From contig CAJUKN010000036.1 in the NCBI GenBank assembly GCA_910587485.1, forward strand, positions 1-11,939: a DNA stretch of 11,939 nt. Reading direction: 5' to 3'. This DNA comes from an uncultured Lachnospira sp. (GTDB taxonomy: Bacteria > Bacillota > Clostridia > Lachnospirales > Lachnospiraceae). The notes under the pieces are model-generated. The model made no database searches. It saw nothing but the letters and a program-made list of their open reading frames with translations, and was not told the DNA's origin. Within the stretch, counting starts at the first letter, position 1. Each line of letters opens with the position of its first letter. A program made the position numbers and the translations under genes. Below are positions 1-7,580 of the stretch, piece by piece.

Positions 1-130
1 TCAGTTGTCAAAACCCAACTCTCAATCTATTTGATATGAATCCGAGAGGCTATTAATATAAAAGGATATCGGAAAATAAAGGACACTTTTTAATAATTTT
101 TTCGTGAATAGTGGATTTCATTGCGTAAAT

Positions 131-166
131 GTCAAAGCGGATATTCGCAATCTGCTGTACTACTTG
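131..166. repeat. 36-nt dispersed hairpin repeat, copy 1
   Basis: This 36-nt segment matches 8623-8658 at 31 of 36 positions in the same orientation. Its core is an inverted repeat, AGCGGAT and ATCTGCT around a 7-nt loop (136-156). The stem differences from copy 2 keep pairing: a C-G pair here is T-A there, and a G-T wobble here is G-C there. Read on the minus strand, it supplies the last codons and the TGA stop of the kinase-like gene. Two copies in one window suggest a genome-wide REP-like repeat or a mobile-element end; this is inferred. Confidence 0.7.
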
Positions 167-710
167 ATGAAGTTAAATAATTTTTTATTTGCCGCCAATT
201 ATATTCTAAATCATCATTGCCATTCAAAACAACCTGTTTACATTTCAATAATTTCTGCCATTCATCATGTTGTGCTTTGCTTCTCATATTTGTACCACCA
301 TCATCATACCCAGCTGCCCATTCAATAAATTCTAAATGATGTTGATACATATCTCCACCTTTTTCAATTCGAGACCCAAACTTTCTTTTTTCTCTTTCCT
401 TTAATCTTGCAATACGAATATCTGTGTCTGTTACAAGACGAATAACAAAAGAAAAGAAAGGTATCAGCTCATTTCCCCAATTAGCAAGAGAACCTGATAT
501 AACAATTTTATCATGCCTTTCAATATCTTCTTTCATTAATTGTATTCTTTCTTGTATTTTTCTTTTTTCTGTATATGGTGGATTTGTTGGAAGCCAAAAA
601 TAGTCATCTGTATCCATAAAAAAATACCCCATGTTATTATGGATATACTTTGCTAAAGTTGTTGTTCCTGAACCTGAAGCACCATAAATATGAATTACAT
701 TTTTGCTCAT
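132..710 (-). CDS. P-loop kinase-like protein (adenylate kinase-related / AAA family ATPase)
   Basis: A 192-residue cytoplasmic protein. The Walker A motif GASGSGTTTLAK lies at about residues 10-21, right after a first beta strand, as in small nucleotide and shikimate kinases. A DTDDYFW segment near 33-39 resembles the acceptor-binding region of that group, and an R-rich stretch (RLKEREKRKFGSR, about 103-115) could be the lid. These features suggest phosphoryl transfer to a small molecule, but the substrate cannot be read from the sequence. The start is preceded by AGGTG five bases upstream. The gene lies 66 bp downstream of the MATE gene and may be read with it. The natural C-terminus appears to end near YLT; the final tail (SSSTADCEYPL) is encoded by the 36-nt repeat, so the original stop has probably been replaced. 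Confidence 0.75.
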   Translation of the reverse strand: MSKNVIHIYGASGSGTTTLAKYIHNNMGYFFMDTDDYFWLPTNPPYTEKRKIQERIQLMKEDIERHDKIVISGSLANWGNELIPFFSFVIRLVTDTDIRIARLKEREKRKFGSRIEKGGDMYQHHLEFIEWAAGYDDGGTNMRSKAQHDEWQKLLKCKQVVLNGNDDLEYNWRQIKNYLTSSSSTADCEYPL

Positions 711-776
711 TATTACACCTATATTCCCTTTTTTAACCCATTATCTAATCTGCTTACTATCTAAAAACAAGAAGTT

Positions 777-2132
777 TCAATAATTGTCACGCCTTGTCAA
801 CATTTTTACCATAATAACAATAAATGTAATCAATTCTGCTGACAAAAAAGATAACCAAATGCCCTTTATTCCCCAAATATTTGACATAACAACAGCACAT
901 ATTGTTATTGCTATTGCACCTCTAAGAATAGAAGCAATAAAAGCCAATGCCGCTTTATCTGTCGCCGAATAATATGCTATTAATATAATATTAATTCCTG
1001 CAATAAGATAGCCTAAAAAATATAATCTCATACCACTATGTGCATATAATACAAGCTCATTATTTCCCTCACGATTAAATATTCCAATCAGAAAATCGGT
1101 AGCTCCCCATGCACTTGCAATAATCATTATTTCTACTAATAAACATAAACTAATCGTTAATTTTAATAACTGCTTAACCTGCTTTTTATCATTATTTCCA
1201 TAGCTATTGCTAATAAGTGGCTGTACTCCTTGTGAAATACCATTAAATATAGACATAGCTACGATGGATATATTGGCTATTACTCCATAGGCAGCAACAC
1301 CTATATTTCCTGCTATACCAAGTATCAATATATTAAAAACTGTAGTGGTAACTGCTGAACTAATTTCTCCCACAAATGCCGAAACACCCAGCTTGCAGCA
1401 TGAAAACAAATGATGAACAGAAGGGATTGTCCACCGAAATTTTATACTTGTATATTTTTTATTTTCACATATAACAGCAGATGGAAATATACGCATTTTT
1501 ACTTTTCTTATGTTTTCATGCAAATAATGTGTACAGCATACCAGCATTGTCACAACTGGCGAAAATGCAGTTGCTAAGGCAGCTCCTGCAAGTCCCCAAT
1601 TCATTGGAAACATAAAAATATAATCAAATATAATATTAAATACACTTCCTGATAAAGAACCAATCATTGCAATGGTAGAAGCATTATCATTTCTTGCAAA
1701 TGCTGTAAACGCATAATTCATCATAAATAATGGAGCATTTATCAAAACAATTCGAATATAATTTATGCCTAATTCTGCTATAGTCTGATTTGCTCCCATT
1801 ATTTTAAGTATCCATTCAGGAGCAATGATGCCTAATAAAATAAATGGAACACTGATAATGATATCCCATAACAAGGCATGTGTAAAATAAAAATCAATAT
1901 GCTTATCTCCTGTTGCTTTTCTAATTGCATACCTAGTTGCAGAACCTATACCAATCATAGCGCCAACTGCATAAATCACTCCATAGACAGGCAGCACCAG
2001 ATTCAAAACAGTCAACCCGTCTGCACCAGAATGCATCGAAATAAAAAAGGTGTCTGCAAGTATATAAACAGACACGCCAACCATTCCAGCTATACTTTGT
2101 AATACAAATTTGAAAAATTTTTTTGTCATCAA
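777..2132 (-). CDS. MATE family multidrug/drug-cation antiporter
   Basis: A 451-residue very hydrophobic protein with about 12 predicted membrane helices in two similar halves, the normal size and layout of the MATE family. The N-terminal half begins with a helix (VLQSIAGMVGVSVYILADTFFIS) and the loop after it has DGLTVLNLVLPVYG. ARNDNAS at about 145-151 and ISQGVQPLISNSYG at about 300-313 are the family-type elements repeated at equivalent places in each half. The family exports cationic compounds using a sodium or proton gradient; the substrate here is unknown. The first codon is TTG at 2132, with an ATG immediately after (2129). AAAGGGA is the only SD-like match, and it is rather far upstream (14 nt from TTG, 17 from ATG), so the start is uncertain by one codon and initiation may be weak. 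Confidence 0.9.
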   Translation of the reverse strand: MMTKKFFKFVLQSIAGMVGVSVYILADTFFISMHSGADGLTVLNLVLPVYGVIYAVGAMIGIGSATRYAIRKATGDKHIDFYFTHALLWDIIISVPFILLGIIAPEWILKIMGANQTIAELGINYIRIVLINAPLFMMNYAFTAFARNDNASTIAMIGSLSGSVFNIIFDYIFMFPMNWGLAGAALATAFSPVVTMLVCCTHYLHENIRKVKMRIFPSAVICENKKYTSIKFRWTIPSVHHLFSCCKLGVSAFVGEISSAVTTTVFNILILGIAGNIGVAAYGVIANISIVAMSIFNGISQGVQPLISNSYGNNDKKQVKQLLKLTISLCLLVEIMIIASAWGATDFLIGIFNREGNNELVLYAHSGMRLYFLGYLIAGINIILIAYYSATDKAALAFIASILRGAIAITICAVVMSNIWGIKGIWLSFLSAELITFIVIMVKMLTRRDNY

Positions 2133-2163
2133 TTTTATATGTAAATCCCTTTCATTTTTCTAA

Positions 2164-2453
2164 CTAAACCTTATCCGGGAAATTTCCTGCTTCTTGAGAA
2201 AGTAGACTTGCCTGTTTTAGCAAAAATTCAAGTTCCTGCCAAAATGCCACAGAATGCTAATAAGGTTATAAGTAAATAGCAAAGCAGATTGCAAATATCC
2301 GCTTGAATCTAAAAAATCGCTATATTTATCAAAAAACATATTAACAGCAATTATAAATGCTATACTATTTTTATGCAATAGGCTCAAATAAATTTTAGTT
2401 CTGTTTCCATCACTCAAGCCTGAACAAAAATAGGAATTACATAAATTATACAA
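2164..2453 (-). pseudogene. possible decayed small gene upstream of the MATE gene
   Basis: A 78-codon open frame (2217-2453) starts MYNLCNSYFCSG and has no clear RBS. A second frame that begins after a TAG (near 2258) and runs to a TAG at 2164-2166 encodes HSVAFWQELEFLLKQASLLS followed by QEAGNFPDKV, which reads like a helical protein tail. The two frames overlap near 2217-2260. This would fit one gene carrying a frameshift, possibly once cotranscribed with the MATE gene. I do not recognise either piece, and both could be chance. The rest of 2454-2654 is very AT-rich and holds only the terminator listed separately. Confidence 0.2.
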
Positions 2454-2544
2454 TCAAAGTTCTGTCTGCTTTAATATATCGTTTTCTATACTATCCTTAT
2501 TATTTTCTCTGTCAAATTTACTTTTTATTATTAATATAAAAATA

Positions 2545-2592
2545 CTCTTTTTCGATAAGAATCATCACATCTTAATTCTTACCAAAAAAGAG
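2545..2592 (-). terminator. long stem-loop terminator of the lectin/toxin-like gene
   Basis: On the minus strand CTCTTTTTTGGTAAGAAT pairs along all 18 positions with ATTCTTATCGAAAAAGAG around a 12-nt loop. Two pairs are G-U on the minus strand; on the plus strand they would be A-C mismatches, so the fold favours minus-strand RNA. A T-rich run (TATTTTTATATT) follows directly. It begins about 62 bp after the stop of the toxin-like gene. Confidence 0.75.
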
Positions 2593-2654
2593 ATATTTTT
2601 TCCAAAAAAGATAAAAATATTTTACATTTTTACAAAAATATTATATTTTTTCAA

Positions 2655-3929
2655 TTACAACTGTTTAAAATATGCCCCTATCTTAGAAATAAACCCATTA
2701 TCATAACTGTTGTTGCCAAAGAAAGCTATAATCTCTTCTTTATCATTGTCTCTTTTAATCTCAAATAAGTTTTCTTCTTTTATTGGTTGATATTTATGAT
2801 TTGAATATGGTATGCGTCCATAAGGACCATAGGTTTTCCCTTTATTCGTTTTGAATGTAATTAAGGATAACGCTTTTTCAGAATGATTGTCCCATTTTTC
2901 AAAGTACCCATTAATCTCTGCTATAAAATCATTGTCTTCAAGAAGCACATTTACTGGTTGTCCACCACTTCCTCCATGATGAATAACAGTATTATCATCA
3001 TAAGTAATCGTTATTCCATCTATGATACAACCATAATTAACTGTTATTTTTTTTATTCTTTTTGCTTCAGATATATCATCGAAATAGTTTGTTGTCATAT
3101 CTCCATACGATTGTGACTTTCTGTAGTTCAAATCTTCATTTTTAATCAATTTATCCCATTGTTGTAATTCATCATATATATTTTTCATATCATCATTCAA
3201 GGAATCAACTAATTTCTTTCGCTCATTTTCCGCCATCTCTTTTGCTTTTTTTTCTCCATAAATTACAGCATCCGATGAATAATTTTTATTGGTAAATTTA
3301 TCCTTAAATGAATAAAAAACATATGGGTCTTCACCAATAACGCCCGCTTCTCTTTTAACTTCTGTAATATATTCAAGTCTCGTTTTTAACAAATCATCTG
3401 CTGTTTTTTTTGCATGATTATAATAATTTGTTAAATATGTTTTATATGTCTTATATTCTGGTCTGTCCTTGATATTTCCCTTATTGTGAATGACAGCCAA
3501 TTCTTTATAATAAATCAAAGCAATACCAGCTCCAAGTATAAACTCATTGATTGCATTTTTCTTGGCATAATCCCCTTTCAAAAATTCAATTGCCTGTGAA
3601 AGAGTATGTAAATTATTTTTCAAGTCAGCTTCCGCCTTCTCTGTCGTATATTCAACATTTCCCTTCTGATTCGCATAATCAATTGTATAATAATATGTAG
3701 CAGATGAAATAACTGCTAGCTTCTCAGCAATAGACTGTCTTTTATTTTCATCTTTCACAAGTTTAGATATATCTTCATATAACTTACTTGTATCTAAATT
3801 AGACACCTTATCACCAAATATGCTTGAATATATACTAATTGCCGTTCCTGCATACGATGATATTGTTTTAAAAACTGATATCATCAGTTCTTTGGTTACT
3901 ACGATATCCCCTATCATTACATCTTCCAT
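2655..3929 (-). CDS. Cry-like helical toxin domain fused to jacalin-like lectin domain
   Basis: A 424-residue protein without a signal peptide. Residues 15-195 are mostly amphipathic helices; the central part GAGIALIYYKELAVIHNKG (about 133-151) followed by YLTNYYNHAKKTADDLLKTR (165-184) resembles helices 5-7 of the pore-forming domain I of delta-endotoxins. Residues about 225-270 are a charged helix-rich linker. Residues 290-424 look like a jacalin-type beta-prism lectin: IDGITITYDDN, then HHGGSGGQ (317-324), then LITFKTNKGKTYGPYG (356-371). Known jacalin domains bind mannose or galactose glycans. No Cry domain II or III is present. The RBS AGGAGA lies 7 nt before the ATG. The gene has its own consensus promoter and terminator. 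The role is inferred as a pore-forming or host/competitor-binding protein; the lectin call is firmer than the toxin call. A direct neighbour is an ABC ATPase, but nothing shows it exports this protein. Confidence 0.65.
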   Translation of the reverse strand: MEDVMIGDIVVTKELMISVFKTISSYAGTAISIYSSIFGDKVSNLDTSKLYEDISKLVKDENKRQSIAEKLAVISSATYYYTIDYANQKGNVEYTTEKAEADLKNNLHTLSQAIEFLKGDYAKKNAINEFILGAGIALIYYKELAVIHNKGNIKDRPEYKTYKTYLTNYYNHAKKTADDLLKTRLEYITEVKREAGVIGEDPYVFYSFKDKFTNKNYSSDAVIYGEKKAKEMAENERKKLVDSLNDDMKNIYDELQQWDKLIKNEDLNYRKSQSYGDMTTNYFDDISEAKRIKKITVNYGCIIDGITITYDDNTVIHHGGSGGQPVNVLLEDNDFIAEINGYFEKWDNHSEKALSLITFKTNKGKTYGPYGRIPYSNHKYQPIKEENLFEIKRDNDKEEIIAFFGNNSYDNGFISKIGAYFKQL

Positions 3930-3972
3930 TTCTATATCTCCTAATTTGGTTAATATTGTTTTTATGTTATAT

Positions 3973-4000
3973 ATTATATCATATGTTTAAAAGATGTCAA
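3973..4000 (-). promoter_or_regulatory. consensus sigma-A promoter of the lectin/toxin-like gene
   Basis: On the minus strand TTGACA (4000-3995) is followed after exactly 16 nt by TATAAT (3978-3973). Both hexamers match the consensus perfectly. The -35 box is made of the Leu-Thr codons near the end of the ABC ATPase gene, and the -10 box contains its TAA stop. The predicted transcript starts near 3966, giving a leader of about 37 nt with an AGGAGA site before the ATG at 3929. Confidence 0.8.
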
Positions 4001-4651
4001 TTCTCTATCTAACCTTATAGTAGAAAGCACTCCCTTATCCATTTCGTGAACCGTGTCGCACAAAACATCAATATCCTCTGCTGAATGGGATGCTATTAAA
4101 ATAGTCTTGCCTTTTAATTTTAGGTCAAGTAAATAACTTCGCATATCTGTAACACCATTTTTATCCAAACCATTCATAGGTTCGTTAAGGATAAGAATAT
4201 CCGGATTTTCCATAATAGCCTGTGCAAGACCAAGACGCTGTCGCATACCAAGCGAATATTTCCCAACATGTTTTTTACTTTTAGAGTCAAGACCAACTTT
4301 ATCTATTGCATCATAAATTTCTTGTTTTGATATTTTACCTTGTATATCTGCTAAAAATTTCAGATTTTTATATGCATTATATGCTGGTAAAAAACCGGGT
4401 GTTTCTATGATGACGCCAATATTTTTAGGAATATCAAAATCTTTTTTAAGCACCTGTCCATCTATTATAATCTGCCCCGATGATATAGGAACAAAACTGC
4501 ATATACACTTCATAAGCATAGTTTTACCACTGCCATTTCTACCAATTAAACCATGAACTTTACCTTTTTCAAATTCAATATTAATATTTAAAAGAACAAC
4601 AGTTTGTCCAAAAGATTTATTCACATTTTCCATTTTTATAGCAATACACAT
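3974..4651 (-). CDS. ABC transporter ATP-binding protein
   Basis: A 225-residue nucleotide-binding subunit of the ABC-2 / bacteriocin-type exporter class. Visible motifs in order: Walker A GRNGSGKT (about 37-44), Q-loop region IIETPGF, signature LGMRQRLGLAQ (about 130-140), Walker B DILILNEP (about 147-154), D-loop NGLDK, and H-loop SHSAED. All catalytic residues are present, so the ATPase should be functional. The start chosen is the ATG at 4651, because GGAGGT lies 9 nt before it and homology to the family begins at MENVNKSFG. A longer frame from 4690 lacks a good RBS. The permease remnant ends at 4668, only 16 bp upstream, so the two formed an operon. With the permease truncated, its partner is probably lost or lies elsewhere. 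The last codons double as the promoter of the next gene. Confidence 0.9.
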   Translation of the reverse strand: MCIAIKMENVNKSFGQTVVLLNINIEFEKGKVHGLIGRNGSGKTMLMKCICSFVPISSGQIIIDGQVLKKDFDIPKNIGVIIETPGFLPAYNAYKNLKFLADIQGKISKQEIYDAIDKVGLDSKSKKHVGKYSLGMRQRLGLAQAIMENPDILILNEPMNGLDKNGVTDMRSYLLDLKLKGKTILIASHSAEDIDVLCDTVHEMDKGVLSTIRLDRELTSFKHMI

Positions 4652-4667
4652 ACTAACAACACCTCCA

Positions 4668-5369
4668 TTATTTTTTAAGTTCTTTATCAAAATTATAGTT
4701 TTTTGAAGAGAACAGAATTACTAAAAATAACAATACAAGCATAACAACATAGAAAATGCTTATATATTCATAGCTTGGCAGTCCATCATTAGGTTTTAAT
4801 TGTATATAATTCAAAGTACTCCATGATATTGGAGAAATCTTTACTAATGAAATTTGTTTTGATGCCACAGCACTAAGCACGAGTAAAAATGATGCCAAAA
4901 AGGTTCCACTACCCTTAATTTTCATATTGAACAGAAAAGTCACCAGACCAAGAATTACACCAGAAACCCACGAATGAAAAAATGTAAACCACATTGCCTG
5001 AAGTGGAGAAAACATATTTAAAACATTTCTATCAGGGCTAAATTCAATATGAAATTGTGTTCCTATATTTGTGTTGGCAAGCGTATTTAATACTTTACCC
5101 CATTCATCTGTAAACTCTATACAATCTATATTTAAAATAATTGAAAATATCATAACAAAAACAAAGTATAAGGCAGACGCAATGGAAATATAACACATCT
5201 GACCAATATACCATTTGATTGTTCTTGCTCTAACTATTATATATAGCTGATTTTTATCAATAAATGGTGCATTGCTAAAAATGAGAATCAACGGAAAAAA
5301 AAGCAATAATTTTTTATAATACTGCATATATAAAAATGAGAAGTGGAGCTTCTGCCGTACATACCACTT
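4668..5369 (-). pseudogene. 5'-truncated ABC-2 type permease
   Basis: An open frame encoding a hydrophobic membrane protein with about 5 membrane segments. SNAPFIDKNQLYIIVRARTIKWYIGQ is a cytoplasmic loop after the first visible segment, and FSPLQAMWFTFFHSWVSGVI begins a later one. The first ATG is at 5327 (219 residues), but there is no RBS before it, and the frame stays open upstream to a TAG at 5370-5372 with sensible residues (WYVRQKLHFSFLY). Family members normally have a cytoplasmic start, a first membrane helix and an extracellular loop before this point, which are missing. Immediately upstream is the start of uxaC, so the 5' end was lost in a rearrangement. It probably supplied the membrane channel for the ATPase downstream. 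A shorter functional product from 5327 cannot be excluded. Confidence 0.6.
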
Positions 5370-5437
5370 CTACATTGCTGACTTTCATACAGCCTTTTCT
5401 CTGTTTCATTTGTCAACAGATAATCTTCTCTAAACAT
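5288..5437 (-). pseudogene. uxaC: N-terminal remnant of glucuronate isomerase (uxaC)
   Basis: A 49-codon frame starts at ATG 5437. Its first residues MFREDYLLTNETEKRLYE match the usual UxaC start (FM..DFLL.NETA..LYH), where the full enzyme has about 465 residues. The match stops about residue 21 (near 5375), just before the DYHCHL metal-binding motif should appear, and the frame then runs through permease DNA to a TGA at 5288. AAGGAGAGACAG lies upstream, overlapping the stop of the SDR gene, so uxaC was the last gene of the sugar-acid operon. A closer ATG (5444) is followed at once by TAG. UxaC interconverts D-glucuronate/D-fructuronate and D-galacturonate/D-tagaturonate. The assignment rests on about 18 residues plus context. 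Confidence 0.6.
5339..5371. repeat. 8-bp inverted repeat at the uxaC/permease junction
   Basis: AGAAGTGG (5339-5346) and CCACTTCT (5364-5371) form a perfect inverted repeat around 17 nt. It lies at the point where similarity to uxaC ends and permease similarity begins. It may be part of the breakpoint or chance. Confidence 0.4.
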
Positions 5438-5455
5438 ACTACATACTGTCTCTCC

Positions 5456-6210
5456 TTAAAATCCAATTAATGCACCACCGTCCACTGGAAGCACTGTGCC
5501 AGTTACAAACTTAGCGGCATCGCTGCATAAATACACACATGCCCAGCCAATATCCTTTGGTTCGCCAAAGCGGTTCATTGGCGTCTTTCTAAGAATCTTA
5601 TTCTTTCGTTCCTTATCGCTGTCTGTCGCTTTACGGAACATTGGTGTATCAATCCAGCCCGGAGCAATGCCGTTTACCCGGATACCATCTGCGCCCACCT
5701 CGCTTGCCAATGTGTGTATCATGCCCAGATATCCTGACTTTGCAGTTGAATATCCCATCACATAAGGCTGTCCAATATAGCTTGTCATACTGGCTATAAA
5801 AATAATATTTCCCTTTTTATTTTTTCTCATATATGGAACCACCGCTTTTGTCATGGCAAAGGCTCCTATTAGATGCACTTGCAGCACATTTTCATAATCT
5901 TCCACGCTCATGTCCTCAATCGGCTTTTTGCAATGTATGCCTGCATTATTTACCAAAATATCTATTTTGCCATGCTTTTCTGCTAGTTCTTCTATAAATA
6001 CTGGTGTTTTCTCTGTCATTGTAATGTCAAACTGTTCATAGGAAACCTTTTCTCCCAAACATTCTATTATATCTTTATATTTTTCATAAGACGAAGAACT
6101 GACTACAATTACCCTGCCTCTGTTATACACTGCACCATTGCTAGTCCTAATCCAGTAGCACCTCCTGTAACTAATGCCGTCTGTCCCTCTAATGAAAAAA
6201 TATTTTGCAT
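5456..6210 (-). pseudogene. SDR family oxidoreductase (KduD / gluconate 5-dehydrogenase type), frameshifted
   Basis: A short-chain dehydrogenase split by a frameshift. The true start is ATG at 6210 (GAGG six bases upstream): MQNIFSLEGQTALVTGGATG, with the NAD(P)-binding TGGATGLG motif. That frame ends at TAA 6109-6111, just after ITEAG. The rest continues in another frame from RVIVVSSSSYEK. It contains NNAG, the catalytic Ser in IASMTSYIG, YSTAK with catalytic Tyr and Lys, and PGWIDTP, and ends with VDGGALIGF. Rejoined, the protein would be about 250 residues, the normal family length, with all catalytic residues. The join lacks one base, or four or seven if the usual Ala-Arg at this position was also lost. 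In this operon the likely role was reduction of a keto sugar acid (fructuronate, tagaturonate or a ketogluconate). A sequencing error is the alternative to a real mutation. Confidence 0.85.
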
Positions 6211-6226
6211 GTTTAGCCTCATTTCT

Positions 6227-6322
6227 GCGCTGCTTTTGCACAAAGAACTAAAAGTTCTTACAGGTTTGTGGCAAGCAGCGCGCAGACACAAATCTTGTGA
6301 TTGAAAATTTCAATTTTCAATC
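6227..6322 (-). other. structured intergenic spacer with three inverted repeats
   Basis: Between the large dehydratase subunit and the SDR gene there are three inverted repeats. A 24-nt palindrome is at 6299-6322 (GATTGAAAATT, 2-nt centre). A short one is at 6287-6299 (CACAA ATC TTGTG). A long compound hairpin is at 6227-6281: GCGCTGCTT pairs perfectly with AAGCAGCGC, and inside it AGAACT/AGTTCT pair around TTT. No T-run follows on the minus strand, so a simple terminator is unlikely. It could be an mRNA processing or stability element that sets unequal expression along the operon, or a copy of a repeated intergenic element. Confidence 0.55.
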
Positions 6323-6338
6323 TTCTTTCTCTTTTCTT

Positions 6339-7565
6339 TCAAAATTTACATTCTTTCCGAATCATCACTGTTTTATCCTGATTTTTATATGGAATAAAAT
6401 ATTCTACATGACCAAGACTCTCAGCCTTTGTAAGCTGCCCACGGCAAATACCCAATACATAAGCTGCCAGTTTAAATGCAAGTTCCTCTGTACAGATATT
6501 TCCATCTAAAAGTAAACCCGCATTGAAATCCATATCTCCCTTAAGTTTTTGGTAGGTTTCACTATTTCCAGTTACTTTTATAACTGGCGCAACAGCACTT
6601 CCCACCACATTGCCTCGTCCTGTCACAAGAAATACAAGATGACTGCCGCAACTGATTAAATCCATTAACCCCTCATTATCATTTGGATTCGTAATACCAT
6701 ATTGCACATCTCCGGGGTCAGGCGTACTGTCTAGCAGCCAAAGTCCCTTTTTGGGAGGATTCATTCCCACCTTGAGAACCCCCTGTATTGGTTTTGTTCC
6801 ACTCTTTATCACAGCTCCCATGCTTTTTTCCTCAATCGTGCTTAATCCGCCTGCAAAATTACCCGGACTTACTGAATACTGATGAACACTCTTACAGTAT
6901 TCTAGTGCCTTATGATAAGTATAGACTAACTCATTTTTAACCTGCTGATTGGCAGCACGACTTTTCAAAAGCTCTACTAGTCCCACCGTCTCCACAATCT
7001 CTTCAAAAATAGGAGTTCCACCACAAGATTCTAATATGTCATAAAACCGACCAACCACAACATTGCCTGCCAAACCGCTTGTAAAGTCACTTCCGCCGCA
7101 TTCTGCACCAATCACCAAATCCTCAAACCCCATTGGTGCCTTTGGCGTATGTTCAAGTTTTTCCAACATAGCATTTACCAGCTGGATTCCTTTTTCAATA
7201 CTATCCGCTGTACCACCACTCTCTTGAATATAAAAATATTTTGCTAGCCGTCCATGCTTTTGTGCAGTCTTTGCAAGACGATCCGCCTGTGTATATTCAC
7301 AACCAAGTCCTATTGCTAGAATCCCGCCCACATTCGGATGAACAATCAAACTTGTCAGAAGACGAATTGCATAAGCATTATCCGTACAGCCCTCAAAACC
7401 AATCACCTCCACATCCAAATGATTCAGCCGTCGCACAATTTCCTTCGCTACATAAGAAGAACATGCAACAGTATACACAACCAATATTTTATTTCGAATA
7501 CCTTTGCTTTTGTCATGTCGCAAATACCCTTCCCATCTTATTTGTTGTAATGTTTTCAAATTCAT
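6339..7565 (-). CDS. UxaA-type altronate/galactarate dehydratase, large (C-terminal) subunit
   Basis: A 408-residue enzyme of the UxaA/GarD family. Family features: an N-terminal GYLRHDKSKGIRN (about 13-25), GFEGCTDNAYA (56-66) and GLGCEYTQAD (86-95), with Cys residues in the central Rossmann-like part. Then come IGAECGGSDFTSGLAGN (about 152-168) and TPDPGDVQYG, NEGLMDLISCGSHLVFLVTGRGN and the SAVAPVIKVTGN end domain. In UxaA proteins these Cys and His residues bind iron, and the reaction is dehydration of an aldonate or aldarate to a 2-keto-3-deoxy acid. Context (uxaC remnant, SDR) fits altronate, but a related acid such as sulfolactate is possible. AAGGA lies 9 nt before the ATG, and the small subunit ends only 15 bp upstream, so the two are co-translated halves of one enzyme. 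Confidence 0.8.
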   Translation of the reverse strand: MNLKTLQQIRWEGYLRHDKSKGIRNKILVVYTVACSSYVAKEIVRRLNHLDVEVIGFEGCTDNAYAIRLLTSLIVHPNVGGILAIGLGCEYTQADRLAKTAQKHGRLAKYFYIQESGGTADSIEKGIQLVNAMLEKLEHTPKAPMGFEDLVIGAECGGSDFTSGLAGNVVVGRFYDILESCGGTPIFEEIVETVGLVELLKSRAANQQVKNELVYTYHKALEYCKSVHQYSVSPGNFAGGLSTIEEKSMGAVIKSGTKPIQGVLKVGMNPPKKGLWLLDSTPDPGDVQYGITNPNDNEGLMDLISCGSHLVFLVTGRGNVVGSAVAPVIKVTGNSETYQKLKGDMDFNAGLLLDGNICTEELAFKLAAYVLGICRGQLTKAESLGHVEYFIPYKNQDKTVMIRKECKF

Positions 7566-7580
7566 ATTCTTTCTTCCTTT

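Noticed and set aside
3..20. Small AGTTG/CAACT stem at the left edge
   Set aside because: Only five base pairs with an 8-nt loop and no T-run. Nothing else is seen in 1-130.
2178..2187. GGAAATTTCC palindrome upstream of the MATE gene
   Set aside because: Ten bases with no second site or promoter context; too short to call an operator.
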